A stretch of DNA of 64,000 nt from Haloechinothrix halophila YIM 93223 (lineage in GTDB: Bacteria; Actinomycetota; Actinomycetes; Mycobacteriales; Pseudonocardiaceae). Within the stretch, counting starts at the first letter, position 1, and every line of letters starts with the position of its first letter. Below are positions 48,779 through 57,939 of the stretch, piece after piece. The position numbers and the translations under genes are program-made. Location: assembly GCF_000504245.1 (NCBI RefSeq), contig NZ_KI632509.1, positions 62,001-126,000 on the forward strand, read 5' to 3'. The notes below the pieces were generated by a model. That model was not told where the DNA came from, searched no databases, and saw only the letters and a list, made by a program, of their open reading frames with translations.

Positions 48779-50275
48779 ATGTTGTTCCCCGCGCTCGATC
48801 AGGCGAAAGACACCGCCGCCGATGCCGAGGCGATCCGCTTCGGCGAGCAGCGACTCACCTACCGCGACGTGACTTCCGCCACATCGGCGCTGGCCGCCGA
48901 CCTGCCGCCTCGCCAGACTCGGGTGGCGATCTGGGCCGTCAAGGGCGTCGAGACGGTGCTGGCCAGCGTGGCCGCGCTGCGGGCGGGCGTGCCAGCGGTG
49001 CCGGTCAACCCCGCCGTCGGCGAGCGGGAGCTGACCCACATCCTCACCGACAGCGCACCGGAGGCGATCCTCTGCGCGCCGGACGTCGAACTGCCCGCCG
49101 AATGCGCGGGCCTGCGCCGCATCGACGTCACGACAGACCACGCCCCCGCGCCGGCGCCAGCGGCGCGCCTGGCGGACGACGACCCGGGGCTGGTGGTCTA
49201 CACGTCGGGGACGACGGGCCCGCCGAAGGGCGTCGTGCTGAGCAGGGGCGCGATCGCGGCGACACTGGACGCCCTCGCCGACGCCTGGCAGTGGACGGCG
49301 GACGACGTCGTGGTGCACGCGCTGCCGCTGTTCCACGTGCACGGCCTGATCCTCGGCATGCTCGGTCCGCTGCGCAGAGGCGGCACGGCGCACCACATCG
49401 GCCGGTTCGACCCGCACTCCCTCGGCGAGGCCATCACCGCGCACCCAGGACGCCAGGTGGTCACGTTCGGCGTGCCCACGATGTATCACCGGCTGGCGCA
49501 GGCGATGGCGTCCGACGCCGACCTCGCCGCGACGATCAGCACCGCGCGGCTGCTGATCTCCGGCTCGGCACCGCTGCCGGTGCGCGACCACGAGCACATC
49601 ACGGCGGCGTGCGGGCAGCAGGTGATCGAGCGGTACGGCATGACGGAAACGCTGATGAACACCAGCGTGCGAGTGGACGGCCCCCGGCGGCCCGGCACGG
49701 TCGGCGTCGCACTACCCGGCATGCGGCTGCGCATCGTCGACGAGGATGGCGTGCCGATCGAGACCCGCGACGACGAGACCATCGGCGAGATCCAGGTACG
49801 TGGCGCGAGCCTGTTCAGCGGCTATCTGAACCGGCCGGACGCCACGGCGGAATCCTTCGACGGCGACTGGTTCCGCACCGGCGACATGGCGACCATGGAC
49901 GCCGACGGCTTCGTGCGCATCGTCGGCCGTAAGGCGACCGACCTGATCAAATGTGGTGGCTACAAGATCGGCGCGGGCGAGATCGAGAACGCGCTGCTGG
50001 AACACCCACACGTCGCGGAGGTCGCGGTCACCAGCGAGCCGGACGCAGACCTTGGCGAGCGCATCGTGGCCTGGGTGGTCGCCAACGGCGAGCCGGACGC
50101 GATGGCGGGAACCGGAGGCGCCGAGGGGCAGCCGAGCGCCACGGAACTGACCGAGCACGTCGGCAGGCTGCTCGCCTCGCACAAGCGCCCGCACGAGGTG
50201 CGGTTCGTCGACAGCCTGCCCCGCAACGAGCTGGGCAAGGTCACCAAGCGGTCGCTACACGCACCGGGGGCGTGA
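48779..50275 (+). CDS. matB: Malonyl-CoA synthetase MatB (acyl-CoA synthetase)
   Basis: 498 residues. It is an ANL-superfamily enzyme that adenylates malonate (and methylmalonate) and forms the CoA thioester. The P-loop is VVYTSGTTGPPKGVVLS, then LPLFHVHGLILGMLGPLRRG, RYGMTETLMNTSVR (A5), WFRTGDMATMDADGFVRIVG (A7/A8), and PRNELGKVTKRSL with the C-terminal catalytic Lys. The sequence pattern closely follows MatB of Streptomyces coelicolor. It lies divergently inside the t6A gene group, so it has its own promoter. It may feed extender units to fatty acid or polyketide synthesis. Confidence 0.9.
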   Translation: MLFPALDQAKDTAADAEAIRFGEQRLTYRDVTSATSALAADLPPRQTRVAIWAVKGVETVLASVAALRAGVPAVPVNPAVGERELTHILTDSAPEAILCAPDVELPAECAGLRRIDVTTDHAPAPAPAARLADDDPGLVVYTSGTTGPPKGVVLSRGAIAATLDALADAWQWTADDVVVHALPLFHVHGLILGMLGPLRRGGTAHHIGRFDPHSLGEAITAHPGRQVVTFGVPTMYHRLAQAMASDADLAATISTARLLISGSAPLPVRDHEHITAACGQQVIERYGMTETLMNTSVRVDGPRRPGTVGVALPGMRLRIVDEDGVPIETRDDETIGEIQVRGASLFSGYLNRPDATAESFDGDWFRTGDMATMDADGFVRIVGRKATDLIKCGGYKIGAGEIENALLEHPHVAEVAVTSEPDADLGERIVAWVVANGEPDAMAGTGGAEGQPSATELTEHVGRLLASHKRPHEVRFVDSLPRNELGKVTKRSLHAPGA

Positions 50276-50330
50276 CGCGGAGCGCGCCACACCCCAGCTG
50301 TCCCGGCGCCTGCGCCCGCACGATGCGCGC

Positions 50331-50783
50331 TCACCCCGGCAGCGCGCGTTCCGTCCACGCCCCGTGCGGCTCGAGCTCCGCGATGCGGGTGTCGTCCACC
50401 TCGCGTTCCAGCCGCACCAGCAGGTGATCCTCGGACAACCGCTCCGCGACGCCCTCGCCCCACTCCACGACGACGGCGGCATCGGCGAGGTCGGTGTCAA
50501 GGTCGAGATCGTCGAGCTGCGCCAGGTCACCACCGAGGCGGTAGGCGTCGACGTGCACCAGTGCCACACCCCGTTCGCCAGCCGGGTGCACCCGCGCGAT
50601 GACGAACGTCGGCGAGCTGACCCGCCCGGACACGCAGAGGCCCTCGGCGATGCCCTTGGTCAGCACGGTCTTGCCCGCGCCGAGTGGCCCGGACAGCAGC
50701 ACCAGATCGCCCGCCCGCAGCAGCTCGCCCAGCGTGCGGCCGAACCGCACGGTGTCCTCGTGCGTCGTCAGCTCAACCTTCAC
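50331..50783 (-). CDS. tsaE: tRNA t6A biosynthesis ATPase TsaE
   Basis: 150 residues from GTG at 50783, with GGAGGTGG upstream; the frame is open to 50792. The Walker A motif LLSGPLGAGKTVLTKGIAEG, the switch segment SSPTFVIARVHPA, and VHVDAYRLGG with the Walker-B-like Asp are typical. TsaE drives the ATP-dependent cycle of the TsaBD complex. It is the last gene of alr-hydrolase-tsaE (4-nt overlap with the hydrolase stop), and convergent with matB. Confidence 0.94.
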   Translation of the reverse strand: MKVELTTHEDTVRFGRTLGELLRAGDLVLLSGPLGAGKTVLTKGIAEGLCVSGRVSSPTFVIARVHPAGERGVALVHVDAYRLGGDLAQLDDLDLDTDLADAAVVVEWGEGVAERLSEDHLLVRLEREVDDTRIAELEPHGAWTERALPG

Positions 50784-51925
50784 CGAAACCACCTCCGCAG
50801 CAAACCGCGCAATGCTTCATCACGCAGCCCGATCTTGCCGCTGACCTTGCCACCGGACTTGCTTTCGGTGTCGCACGCGAGCTGCAGCAGGTCGATCAGG
50901 TAACTCGTCACGATCTCCGGGTGTTCCAACTGCGGCACATGCCCCGCACCCGTGACCCGCACCAGTTGCGCGTCCGGCAGCTCGTCCGCGATGCGTTCGC
51001 AGTGCGAGAACGGCAGGATCAGATCGGCGTCTCCGCCGATGACCTGCACATGGGCGTGCTTGAGCCCGGCGAGCACCTCGTAGCGGTCGTGGCTGTCGAC
51101 GGTGCCGACGAACTTCACCAGCTCCCGCACGGGCGTGACGTCGAGCATTTCCAGCAGGAACTGCACCACGGTCTCGCTGGGCTCCCCACCGAACGCGAGC
51201 CTGCGCACCGCCCGCTTGGTGAGCTGCCCGCTCGCGGCGCGGACGAACTCGATGATCTCCGGCTGCCACTCCGCGATGCCACCGATCCTACCGACACCCC
51301 AGCCGACAGGACTGTACTTCGACAGCACCCGTTTCGGCAGGCCACGCGCGCCGACCTCACCAGCGGCCGTGGCGATCAGCGACACACCGCACACCCGGTC
51401 GGCGAACAGCTCGGGCTCCTCCTCAGCCAGCGCCATGATCGTCATGCCACCGACCGAATGACCCATCAACACGATCGGTCCCTCCGGCGCGACCGCGCGA
51501 ATCACCGAGTGCAGGTCGTGCGCCAACTGCTCCAGCGTCGCCGTCTCGGCGGTGACCGGGCCGGACTGGCCGTGCCCGCGATGGTCGTAGTACACCTGCC
51601 GCACCCTGGGCAGCGTCAGCGCGGCGAGGTCACGCCGCTGGAAATGCCAGCTCTTGGTGGACAACGCGACACCGTGCACGCCGACCAGCGTGACGTCGGC
51701 CGCGCCGCCGTCGGCCGGATCGACCTCCTCGACATAGAGCGGCACGCCGTCGTCGGCCGCCACGGTCGACACCCTGTCGGGTGGGAGCTGACCGAGCGGC
51801 TCGTTCTCGTACTGGTCACGGTGCCTGCGCTGCCGCGTCGCCATGGTCAGCGCGGTCGCGGCAGCCCCGGTCGCCGCGGCGCCGACCCCGCCGACCACTC
51901 CCATGAACCTGCGAGACGGCGTCAT
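50780..51925 (-). CDS. Alpha/beta hydrolase, membrane-anchored
   Basis: 381 residues from ATG at 51925, which overlaps the alr stop (ATGA). An N-terminal hydrophobic helix (FMGVVGGVGAAATGAAATAL) can serve as anchor or signal. The hydrolase core has VHGVALSTKSWHFQ (oxyanion), YYDHRGHGQSGP, the nucleophile elbow VLMGHSVGGMTIMAL, the acid in VIGGDADLILPFSH, and the His in TGAGHVPQLEHPE. The same gene is found between alr and tsaE in most actinomycetes; the substrate is unknown. Confidence 0.88.
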   Translation of the reverse strand: MTPSRRFMGVVGGVGAAATGAAATALTMATRQRRHRDQYENEPLGQLPPDRVSTVAADDGVPLYVEEVDPADGGAADVTLVGVHGVALSTKSWHFQRRDLAALTLPRVRQVYYDHRGHGQSGPVTAETATLEQLAHDLHSVIRAVAPEGPIVLMGHSVGGMTIMALAEEEPELFADRVCGVSLIATAAGEVGARGLPKRVLSKYSPVGWGVGRIGGIAEWQPEIIEFVRAASGQLTKRAVRRLAFGGEPSETVVQFLLEMLDVTPVRELVKFVGTVDSHDRYEVLAGLKHAHVQVIGGDADLILPFSHCERIADELPDAQLVRVTGAGHVPQLEHPEIVTSYLIDLLQLACDTESKSGGKVSGKIGLRDEALRGLLRRWFR

Positions 51926-53061
51926 GGCGTCACCTCCGCCACATAGCGGCGGACGACGCGGGGCCGGTACATGCCGGTGACGATCTCGTAGTCGATGGTT
52001 CCGATGATGTCGGCCCACTCACGCGCGGTCGGCTCGCCGCCGCGGCCCGTGCCGAACAGCACCACCTCGGCGCCGACTTCGGGCTCGTGGTCACCGCAGT
52101 CCACGACGAGCTGGTCCATGCACACCCTGCCGACGATCGGCCTGCGTTGCCCGTCCAGCCAGACATCCATCCGGCCGGACAGCGTGCGCGGCACCCCATC
52201 GGCGTAACCGACCGGCACCAGCGCCAGCGTGGTCTCTCGCTCGGCGGTCCAGATCTGACCGTAGGACACCGACTCCCCCGCCTTGGCCCGTTTGACCAGG
52301 GCGACGGCCGAGCGGAACGTCATCGCTGGCACCAAGTCGTCGTCGGTCGGCACCGGGTTGCAGCCGTAGATCGCGATGCCGGTGCGCACCAGGTCGAAGT
52401 GGAACTCGGGCCTGGTCAGTGTGGCCGCCGAGTTCGCGAGGTGCCGTAGCGGGTTGAGCCCTGCCTCGCGAGCGATCTGATAAGCCTCGTCGAACCGCTT
52501 GGCCTGCGCGTTGATGGACGGATGACCCAGTTCGTCGGCGCAGGCGAAGTGCGACCAGATCGCCACGACGTCGATCGTGCCGGCGCTGTCGGCCTCGGCC
52601 GCATCGGCACACAGGCCGGGCCACTCGTAGTCAGGACAGCCGTTGCGGCACAGCCCGGTGTCGATCTTGAGGTGCACCCGCGCTGCGCGGCCGATGGCGC
52701 GGGCGGCCGCGACGATGCGCCCCAGCTCACGCCGGGAGCTCGCGGTGATGTCGATGTCCGCCTCGATGCCGGGCGCGAAGTCGACGTCGTCGGTGTCGAG
52801 CCAGGTCAGGATGCGCGCGGTGATCCCAGCGCGCCGCAGCGCGAGCGCCTCATCGAGCGAGCAGCCACCGAGCCAGGTCGCCCCGCCCGCCAGCGCGGCC
52901 TTCGCGACGGGCAACGCGCCGTGGCCATAGCCGTCGCCCTTGACGACGGCCATCGTCGCCGCACCGGACTCGGCGGCCTTTCCGCTGAGCAGTGCGACGT
53001 TATGCCGGATCGCGCCGAGGTCGATGACGGCCTCGGCACGGGGAGCACGCGCCTCGTTCAC
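51922..53061 (-). CDS. alr: Alanine racemase
   Basis: 379 residues from GTG at 53061. It is a PLP enzyme that makes D-alanine for peptidoglycan. The PLP Lys lies in MAVVKGDGYGHGALPVAKAA, the barrel has WSHFACADELGHPS, the catalytic Tyr is in SVSYGQIWTAERETTLALVP, and VGRVCMDQLVVDCG completes the C-terminal domain. First gene of the alr-hydrolase-tsaE operon; nnr lies 48 bp upstream on the same strand. Confidence 0.96.
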   Translation of the reverse strand: MNEARAPRAEAVIDLGAIRHNVALLSGKAAESGAATMAVVKGDGYGHGALPVAKAALAGGATWLGGCSLDEALALRRAGITARILTWLDTDDVDFAPGIEADIDITASSRRELGRIVAAARAIGRAARVHLKIDTGLCRNGCPDYEWPGLCADAAEADSAGTIDVVAIWSHFACADELGHPSINAQAKRFDEAYQIAREAGLNPLRHLANSAATLTRPEFHFDLVRTGIAIYGCNPVPTDDDLVPAMTFRSAVALVKRAKAGESVSYGQIWTAERETTLALVPVGYADGVPRTLSGRMDVWLDGQRRPIVGRVCMDQLVVDCGDHEPEVGAEVVLFGTGRGGEPTAREWADIIGTIDYEIVTGMYRPRVVRRYVAEVTP

Positions 53062-53109
53062 GGTTGCATGGTCGCATGACCCGGAGGGCCACCGTCGCCG
53101 TGTCGTTGG

Positions 53110-54582
53110 TTACGTCTTCGGCTCGAGCGCACGGATCGCGGCCGGAATAGCCTCGGCGATCAGGCTCGCGGGCGTCGGCGCGCCGGACGCGGCGATGGCG
53201 GCGGCGCTGTCGTGCAGCCAGGCGGCGCAACCCGCTGCGAACAACGGCTCAACGCCCGCCGCGAGCAACGCGCCGATGATGCCGGACAACACGTCGCCGG
53301 AACCGGCCGTTGCTGGCCACGCGCGCCCGGTGTAGTGCACGAGCACGCGGCCGTCCTGGTCGGCGATGACCGTGCTGTGGCCCTTGAGCAGCACGACGGC
53401 GTCGCAACGTTTCGCGGCGGCGACGACCGCGGCCACGTGGTCGTCGCCGATGTCGCCAGCCAGCCGGGCGAACTCGCGCTCGTGCGGGGTCAGCACCAGC
53501 GGCGTGCCCGGCTCGCGGGCGTCCCACAGGTCCGGGTGGGCGGCGAGGAGGTTCACCGCGTCGGCGTCCGCGATCACCGGAACATCGGCGGCCAGCACCT
53601 CGCGCACCGTCTCCCGCGCGCCGCTCGCGGTACCGAGCCCCGGCCCGGTCACCCACGCCTGCACCCGTCCCGCGTCGGACAGCGAGCCGGTCGCGATGAC
53701 CTCGGGCCAGCGGGCGCGCACCACGTCGGCGGCGCTCCCCGCGTAGCGAACCATGCCGGACTTGGTCAGCACTGCCCCACTGGTGGTCAGCACAGCCGCG
53801 CCGGGATAGGTACTGCCACCCGCGGCGACACCCACGACGCCCTGCGTGTACTTGTCGTCGGCCGGTTTCGGCAGCGGCAGTCGCGCGGCGACGTCGCCGG
53901 GGTCAAGCACGCGGAAGTCCGGCTCGCCCAACTCGGGGCGCAGGCCGATGTCGATCAGGTGCACCTCGCCGCAACGGCTGGCGGCAGGGGCGAGCACGTG
54001 CAGCGGCTTGTACGCGCCGAACGTGACGGTGGCGGCCGCGGCGACTGCTGGTCCGGTGACCGCACCGGTGTCTGGGTCCACGCCGCTGGGCAGGTCGACG
54101 GCGATGATGGGCGCGGTCACCCGCTCGACCAGCGCTGCGGCGTCCGGGCGCAGCCCACCGCGTGCGGCGAGCCCGACGATGCCGTCGATGACCAGGTCGG
54201 CGGTGGCAAGCGCATTGGAGTCGCCGTCCGAGCGCTCGCTGCTGACGTCCGCCGCCGTCACCACCCTGCCGCCAGCGCGGCGCAGCGCGGCGAGCCCTTC
54301 GGTATGCGTCTTATCCGGAGCGAGCAGGACGGCGGTCACGCCGACCCCGCGCCTGCGCAGGAATGCCCCGGCCCACAGCGCGTCGCCGCCGTTATTGCCA
54401 GCGCCGACCAGCAACGCCACACGGCAACCAGCCACCCGGCCAGAACGTTCCCGCAACATCCGCGCGGCGTGCACCGACACGGCGAACGCCGCGCGCCGCA
54501 TCAGCGCACCGGGCTGTGTTCGCGCCAGCACGACGTCCTCGGCCGCCCTGATCCGGCCGGTCGTCCACACCTCACGCATCAC
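53110..54582 (-). CDS. nnr: Bifunctional NAD(P)HX epimerase/dehydratase
   Basis: 490 residues. The N-terminal YjeF_N domain (epimerase) includes RVALLVGAGNNGGDALWAGA and VDLPSGVDPDTGAV. The C-terminal ribokinase-like domain (ADP-dependent dehydratase) includes GVVGVAAGGSTYPGAAVLTT, VLTPHEREFARLAGD, LLKGHSTVIADQDGRVLVHY and the anion-hole motif TAGSGDVLSGIIGALLAAGV. It repairs hydrated NADH and NADPH. It stands between glmS and alr, as in other actinomycetes. Confidence 0.95.
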   Translation of the reverse strand: MMREVWTTGRIRAAEDVVLARTQPGALMRRAAFAVSVHAARMLRERSGRVAGCRVALLVGAGNNGGDALWAGAFLRRRGVGVTAVLLAPDKTHTEGLAALRRAGGRVVTAADVSSERSDGDSNALATADLVIDGIVGLAARGGLRPDAAALVERVTAPIIAVDLPSGVDPDTGAVTGPAVAAAATVTFGAYKPLHVLAPAASRCGEVHLIDIGLRPELGEPDFRVLDPGDVAARLPLPKPADDKYTQGVVGVAAGGSTYPGAAVLTTSGAVLTKSGMVRYAGSAADVVRARWPEVIATGSLSDAGRVQAWVTGPGLGTASGARETVREVLAADVPVIADADAVNLLAAHPDLWDAREPGTPLVLTPHEREFARLAGDIGDDHVAAVVAAAKRCDAVVLLKGHSTVIADQDGRVLVHYTGRAWPATAGSGDVLSGIIGALLAAGVEPLFAAGCAAWLHDSAAAIAASGAPTPASLIAEAIPAAIRALEPKT

Positions 54583-54632
54583 GGCTCCTCACGCTCGGGC
54601 GCGCCCGTCGTCATGCACGCTACCGGCGCGGG

Positions 54633-56495
54633 CTACTCCACCGTGACGGACTTCGCCAGGTTGCGCGGCTTGTCGATGTCGTAACCGCGGCTGCGGGCGA
54701 TCTCGGCGGCCAGCACCTGCAACGGCACCGTCGCCACCAGCGGTTGCAGCAGCGTCGACGTCGCGGGAATCTCGATCAGCGAGTCGGCGTACGGCCGGAC
54801 CGCGTCGTCACCCTCCTCGGCGATGACGATGGTGCGGGCGCCGCGCGCCTGGATCTCGCTGATGTTCGATACCAGCTTCGAGTGCAACACCGCCCTGCCC
54901 TTTGGCGACGGCATCACGACCACGACCGGCAGATCCTGCTCGATCAGCGCGATCGGACCGTGCTTCAGCTCGCCAGCCGCGAAGCCCTCGGCGTGCATGT
55001 AGGCGAGTTCCTTGAGCTTGAGCGCGCCCTCCAGCGCCACCGGGTACCCGACGTGGCGGCCGAGAAACAGCACCGCCTTGGAGTCGGCGATCTCACGACC
55101 GAGCGCACGCACCTGCTCGGTGGTGGCCAGCGTCTTCCGCACCGCGGCAGGGGTGTTGGCGAGATCGGCGAACTCGCGTGCCACCTCGTCCGGGTACTTG
55201 GTGCCGCGCGCCTGCGCAAGGGCCAGCCCGACCAGGTAGTTCGCCGCGATCTGCGCCAGGAACGCCTTGGTGGACGCGACGCCGATCTCCGGCCCGGCGT
55301 GGGTGTAGAGCACCGCGTCGGACTCGCGTGGGATCTGCGCGCCGTTGGTGTTGCACACGGCGAGCACCCGCGCCTTCTGCTCGCGCGCGTGCCGCACGGC
55401 TTCCAGGGTGTCCATCGTCTCGCCAGACTGCGAGACGGCGACGACAAGCGTGTCCCGGTCAAGCACCGGGTCGCGATAGCGGAACTCACTTGCCAGTTCC
55501 ACCTCGACCGGCAGCCGGCACCAGTGCTCGATGGCGTACTTCGCGACCAGCCCTGAGTGGTACGCCGAGCCGCAGGCCACCACGAACACCTTGTCGATGT
55601 CGCGCAGGTCCTGATCGGCGAGCCGCTGCTCATCGAGGGTGATGCGGCCATTGTGGAAGTGCCCGCGCAGCGTGTTCGCCAGCGCGTCCGGCTGCTCCTC
55701 GATCTCCTTGAGCATGAAGTACTCGTGGCCGCCCTTCTCTGCGGCCGACAGGTCCCAGTCCACCGTGAACGGCTTGCCCTGCGCTGGCTCACCAGCGAAG
55801 TCGGTGACCTGGTAACCCTCGCGGGTGATCACGACGACCTGGTCCTGGCCCAGCTCGACGGCCTCGCGAGTGTGCTCGATGAACGCCGCGACGTCAGAGG
55901 CCACGAAGTGCTCGCCCTCTCCGACGCCGACGACCAGCGGCGACGACCGGCGCGCCGCGATGATCTTGTCCGGCACCTCGGCGTGCGTGACGACCAGCGT
56001 GAACGCGCCCTCCAGCCGCCGGCAGACCGCCCGCACGCTCGCCTCGAAGTCGCCAGCGAACTCACCATCTGCGTACGCCCGCGCGATCAGGTGCGCCGCG
56101 GTCTCGGTATCGGTGTCGCTGGCCAGCTCGACGCCGTCCGCTTCAAGCTCGGCGCGCAGCTCGGCGAAGTTCTCGATGATGCCGTTGTGCACGACGGCGA
56201 CGGCGTGGGACGCGTCCCGGTGCGGGTGGGAGTTGCGATCGACCGGCGGGCCGTGGGTGGCCCAGCGGGTGTGGCCCATGCCAGCGGTGCCCGCGAACGC
56301 CTGTCTGTCGTCGGCGTCGAGCTGGGTCTCCAGGTTGGCCAGCCGCCCCGCCTTGCGCTGCACCCGCAGCGCACCAGCGCCGTCGAGCACCGCGACGCCC
56401 GCCGAGTCGTAGCCGCGGTACTCCAGGCGTCGCAATCCGCCGAGTACCACGTCGAGCGCCTGCCGATGTCCGACGTAACCCACGATTCCGCACAC
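54633..56495 (-). CDS. glmS: Glutamine-fructose-6-phosphate aminotransferase GlmS
   Basis: 620 residues from GTG at 56495, so that the nucleophile Cys is the second residue ((M)CGIVGYVGHRQALDVVLGG). It makes glucosamine-6-phosphate for peptidoglycan and mycothiol. The glutaminase domain holds RRLEYRGYDSAGVAVL and GHTRWATHGPP. The two SIS domains hold ACGSAYHSGLVAKYAIEHWC, VSQSGETMDTLEAVRHAREQ and AYMHAEGFAAGELKHGPIAL, and it ends DKPRNLAKSVTVE. No glmS ribozyme is seen upstream. GlmM, the next enzyme, is encoded 5 kb away beyond the secretion-like cluster. Confidence 0.97.
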   Translation of the reverse strand: MCGIVGYVGHRQALDVVLGGLRRLEYRGYDSAGVAVLDGAGALRVQRKAGRLANLETQLDADDRQAFAGTAGMGHTRWATHGPPVDRNSHPHRDASHAVAVVHNGIIENFAELRAELEADGVELASDTDTETAAHLIARAYADGEFAGDFEASVRAVCRRLEGAFTLVVTHAEVPDKIIAARRSSPLVVGVGEGEHFVASDVAAFIEHTREAVELGQDQVVVITREGYQVTDFAGEPAQGKPFTVDWDLSAAEKGGHEYFMLKEIEEQPDALANTLRGHFHNGRITLDEQRLADQDLRDIDKVFVVACGSAYHSGLVAKYAIEHWCRLPVEVELASEFRYRDPVLDRDTLVVAVSQSGETMDTLEAVRHAREQKARVLAVCNTNGAQIPRESDAVLYTHAGPEIGVASTKAFLAQIAANYLVGLALAQARGTKYPDEVAREFADLANTPAAVRKTLATTEQVRALGREIADSKAVLFLGRHVGYPVALEGALKLKELAYMHAEGFAAGELKHGPIALIEQDLPVVVVMPSPKGRAVLHSKLVSNISEIQARGARTIVIAEEGDDAVRPYADSLIEIPATSTLLQPLVATVPLQVLAAEIARSRGYDIDKPRNLAKSVTVE

Positions 56496-56615
56496 GTAGT
56501 CAGAGACTACTGGCGCGCGTGACATGTCAGCGGGTGGGTGGCGGGATAGGCACAGCGTGGGTGGCCAGATGGCACGTCCCCTTACATCCAGCCTGATTGG
56601 TATACGGTCTTGACC

Positions 56616-57434
56616 ATGGCACGCAAGCCCAAGGCCCTGCTTGAGGAGCTGACCTACCCGGGACCGCACGACGTTCTCCGGGGCGACCTGGCGCTGGTCG
56701 GGACGCCGGGGATGGTGTTCGCCCCGCGTGAAGGGCTGAACCTGCCCGCCGTCGCCTTCGGTCACGGCTGGCTGCAGCCGGTGCACCGCTACCGGGGGCT
56801 GCTGCGCCACCTTGCTTCCTGGGGCATCGTCACGGCCGCGCCAGCGACGCAGCTCGGCCCGTTCCCGTCGCATCGGATCTTCGCGGCGAACCTGCGCGAC
56901 ACGCTGGACGCCGTGACGAAGGTCCGGCTCGGGCGGAACGGCATCAGCGTCGACCCGGTGCGGCTTGGTCTCGCGGGCCACTCAACCGGGGCTGGGTCCG
57001 CCGTGCTGGCCGCTGCCGCCGATGGCGCGCCCGAGGTCAGGGCCGTCGCCACCGTCGCACCAGCGCAGACCGTTCCATCCGCGTCCGAGGCTGCCAAAGG
57101 CCTCCGCATGCCATCGCTTCACCTGGCGGCGGAGAACGACCTCGTCGCGCCGCCGACCGGGCACGCGAAGGCCATCGCCCATGCCTGGGGCGGGCCGGTG
57201 CAGCTGCGCACGATCGAGAAGTCGACTCACCTCTCGGTGACCGAGGGCTTCCACTGGACGCAGCTGTTGGTGCAGGGCAAGCCGCACTACGGCACGCAGC
57301 GTCTGGTGTACGCGCTGCTGACGGCGTTCTTCCTGACACACCTCGGTGGAAAGAAGGAGTACCAGCCGCTGCTCGACAACGACGTCAAGCGCGCCCCGAT
57401 CGACTTCGAACGCGAGGGCGCGAGCGCACGGTAG
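56616..57434 (+). CDS. Alpha/beta hydrolase (chlorophyllase/dienelactone hydrolase-like)
   Basis: 272 residues from ATG at 56616. There is no ribosome site; TATACG at 56601-56606 could be a -10 box for a leaderless mRNA. Seen are AVAFGHGWLQPVHRYRGLLR (oxyanion region), nucleophile elbow LGLAGHSTGAGSAVLAAAAD, LHLAAENDLVAPPTGH with the likely acid, and EKSTHLSVTEGFHW with the catalytic His. No signal peptide is present. The substrate is unknown. It is divergent from glmS and convergent with the secretion-like cluster. Confidence 0.82.
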   Translation: MARKPKALLEELTYPGPHDVLRGDLALVGTPGMVFAPREGLNLPAVAFGHGWLQPVHRYRGLLRHLASWGIVTAAPATQLGPFPSHRIFAANLRDTLDAVTKVRLGRNGISVDPVRLGLAGHSTGAGSAVLAAAADGAPEVRAVATVAPAQTVPSASEAAKGLRMPSLHLAAENDLVAPPTGHAKAIAHAWGGPVQLRTIEKSTHLSVTEGFHWTQLLVQGKPHYGTQRLVYALLTAFFLTHLGGKKEYQPLLDNDVKRAPIDFEREGASAR

Positions 57435-57469
57435 GCGCGCCGTACGACGTCGTCCCGGCGACCCGCCGC

Positions 57470-57925
57470 TTATCCCCGCAACCAGCCGTTGGCGGCGAAG
57501 TCCTCCTCGTCGTCGTCCAGGAAGCCCTCCTGCCTGCCGGGGCCGTCGAACCCGGCGGTCGGCATCGGGCGCGACACCGGGGTGGCCGGTGGGGCTGGCG
57601 CGAACGACGACGGGGAGAACTGCGGCACGGTGTTGCCGCCGCTCGGTGCCGCTGCTTCCTCCCCGGGCCACCCCTCAAACCCGAAATCACGCCCCTCCGG
57701 CACGGGATCCTTGGTCGCCTCGGCCTTCTCAGCCGCCAGCTTGTCCTTGTAGCGCTGGTCGAGCCGGGCGGCTACCTTCCCGGCGTAGGCCATCCGGTTC
57801 TTGAAGTCCTCGCGCGCGCCGTCGAGCGTTTCCTGCGCCTTCGCGCCAGCCAGCCGGTTCCGGTCCGTGAACTCGCGCTCCGCGTTGGCCAGGTTGTTTT
57901 TGAACGCCTCGAATCGATCACTCAT
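57470..57925 (-). CDS. Small helical protein at the end of the secretion-like cluster
   Basis: 151 residues. The N-terminal 75 are charged and helical (RFEAFKNNLANAEREFTDRN, KVAARLDQRYKDKLAAEKAE), likely a coiled coil. The C-terminal half is Pro/Ala/Gly-rich and ends with an acidic patch (FLDDDEEDFAANGWLRG). No domain name is known to me. It starts 14 bp past the stop of the 991-residue gene, so it is co-transcribed. By its acidic, disordered tail it may act as a chaperone or co-secreted factor; this is inference. Confidence 0.65.
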   Translation of the reverse strand: MSDRFEAFKNNLANAEREFTDRNRLAGAKAQETLDGAREDFKNRMAYAGKVAARLDQRYKDKLAAEKAEATKDPVPEGRDFGFEGWPGEEAAAPSGGNTVPQFSPSSFAPAPPATPVSRPMPTAGFDGPGRQEGFLDDDEEDFAANGWLRG

Positions 57926-57939
57926 CGTTGTCCCTCACG

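Noticed and set aside
56496-56615. glmS ribozyme upstream of glmS
   Set aside because: The spacer to the divergent hydrolase gene is only about 120 bp, and the conserved ribozyme core was not found. The ribozyme is a Firmicutes feature.
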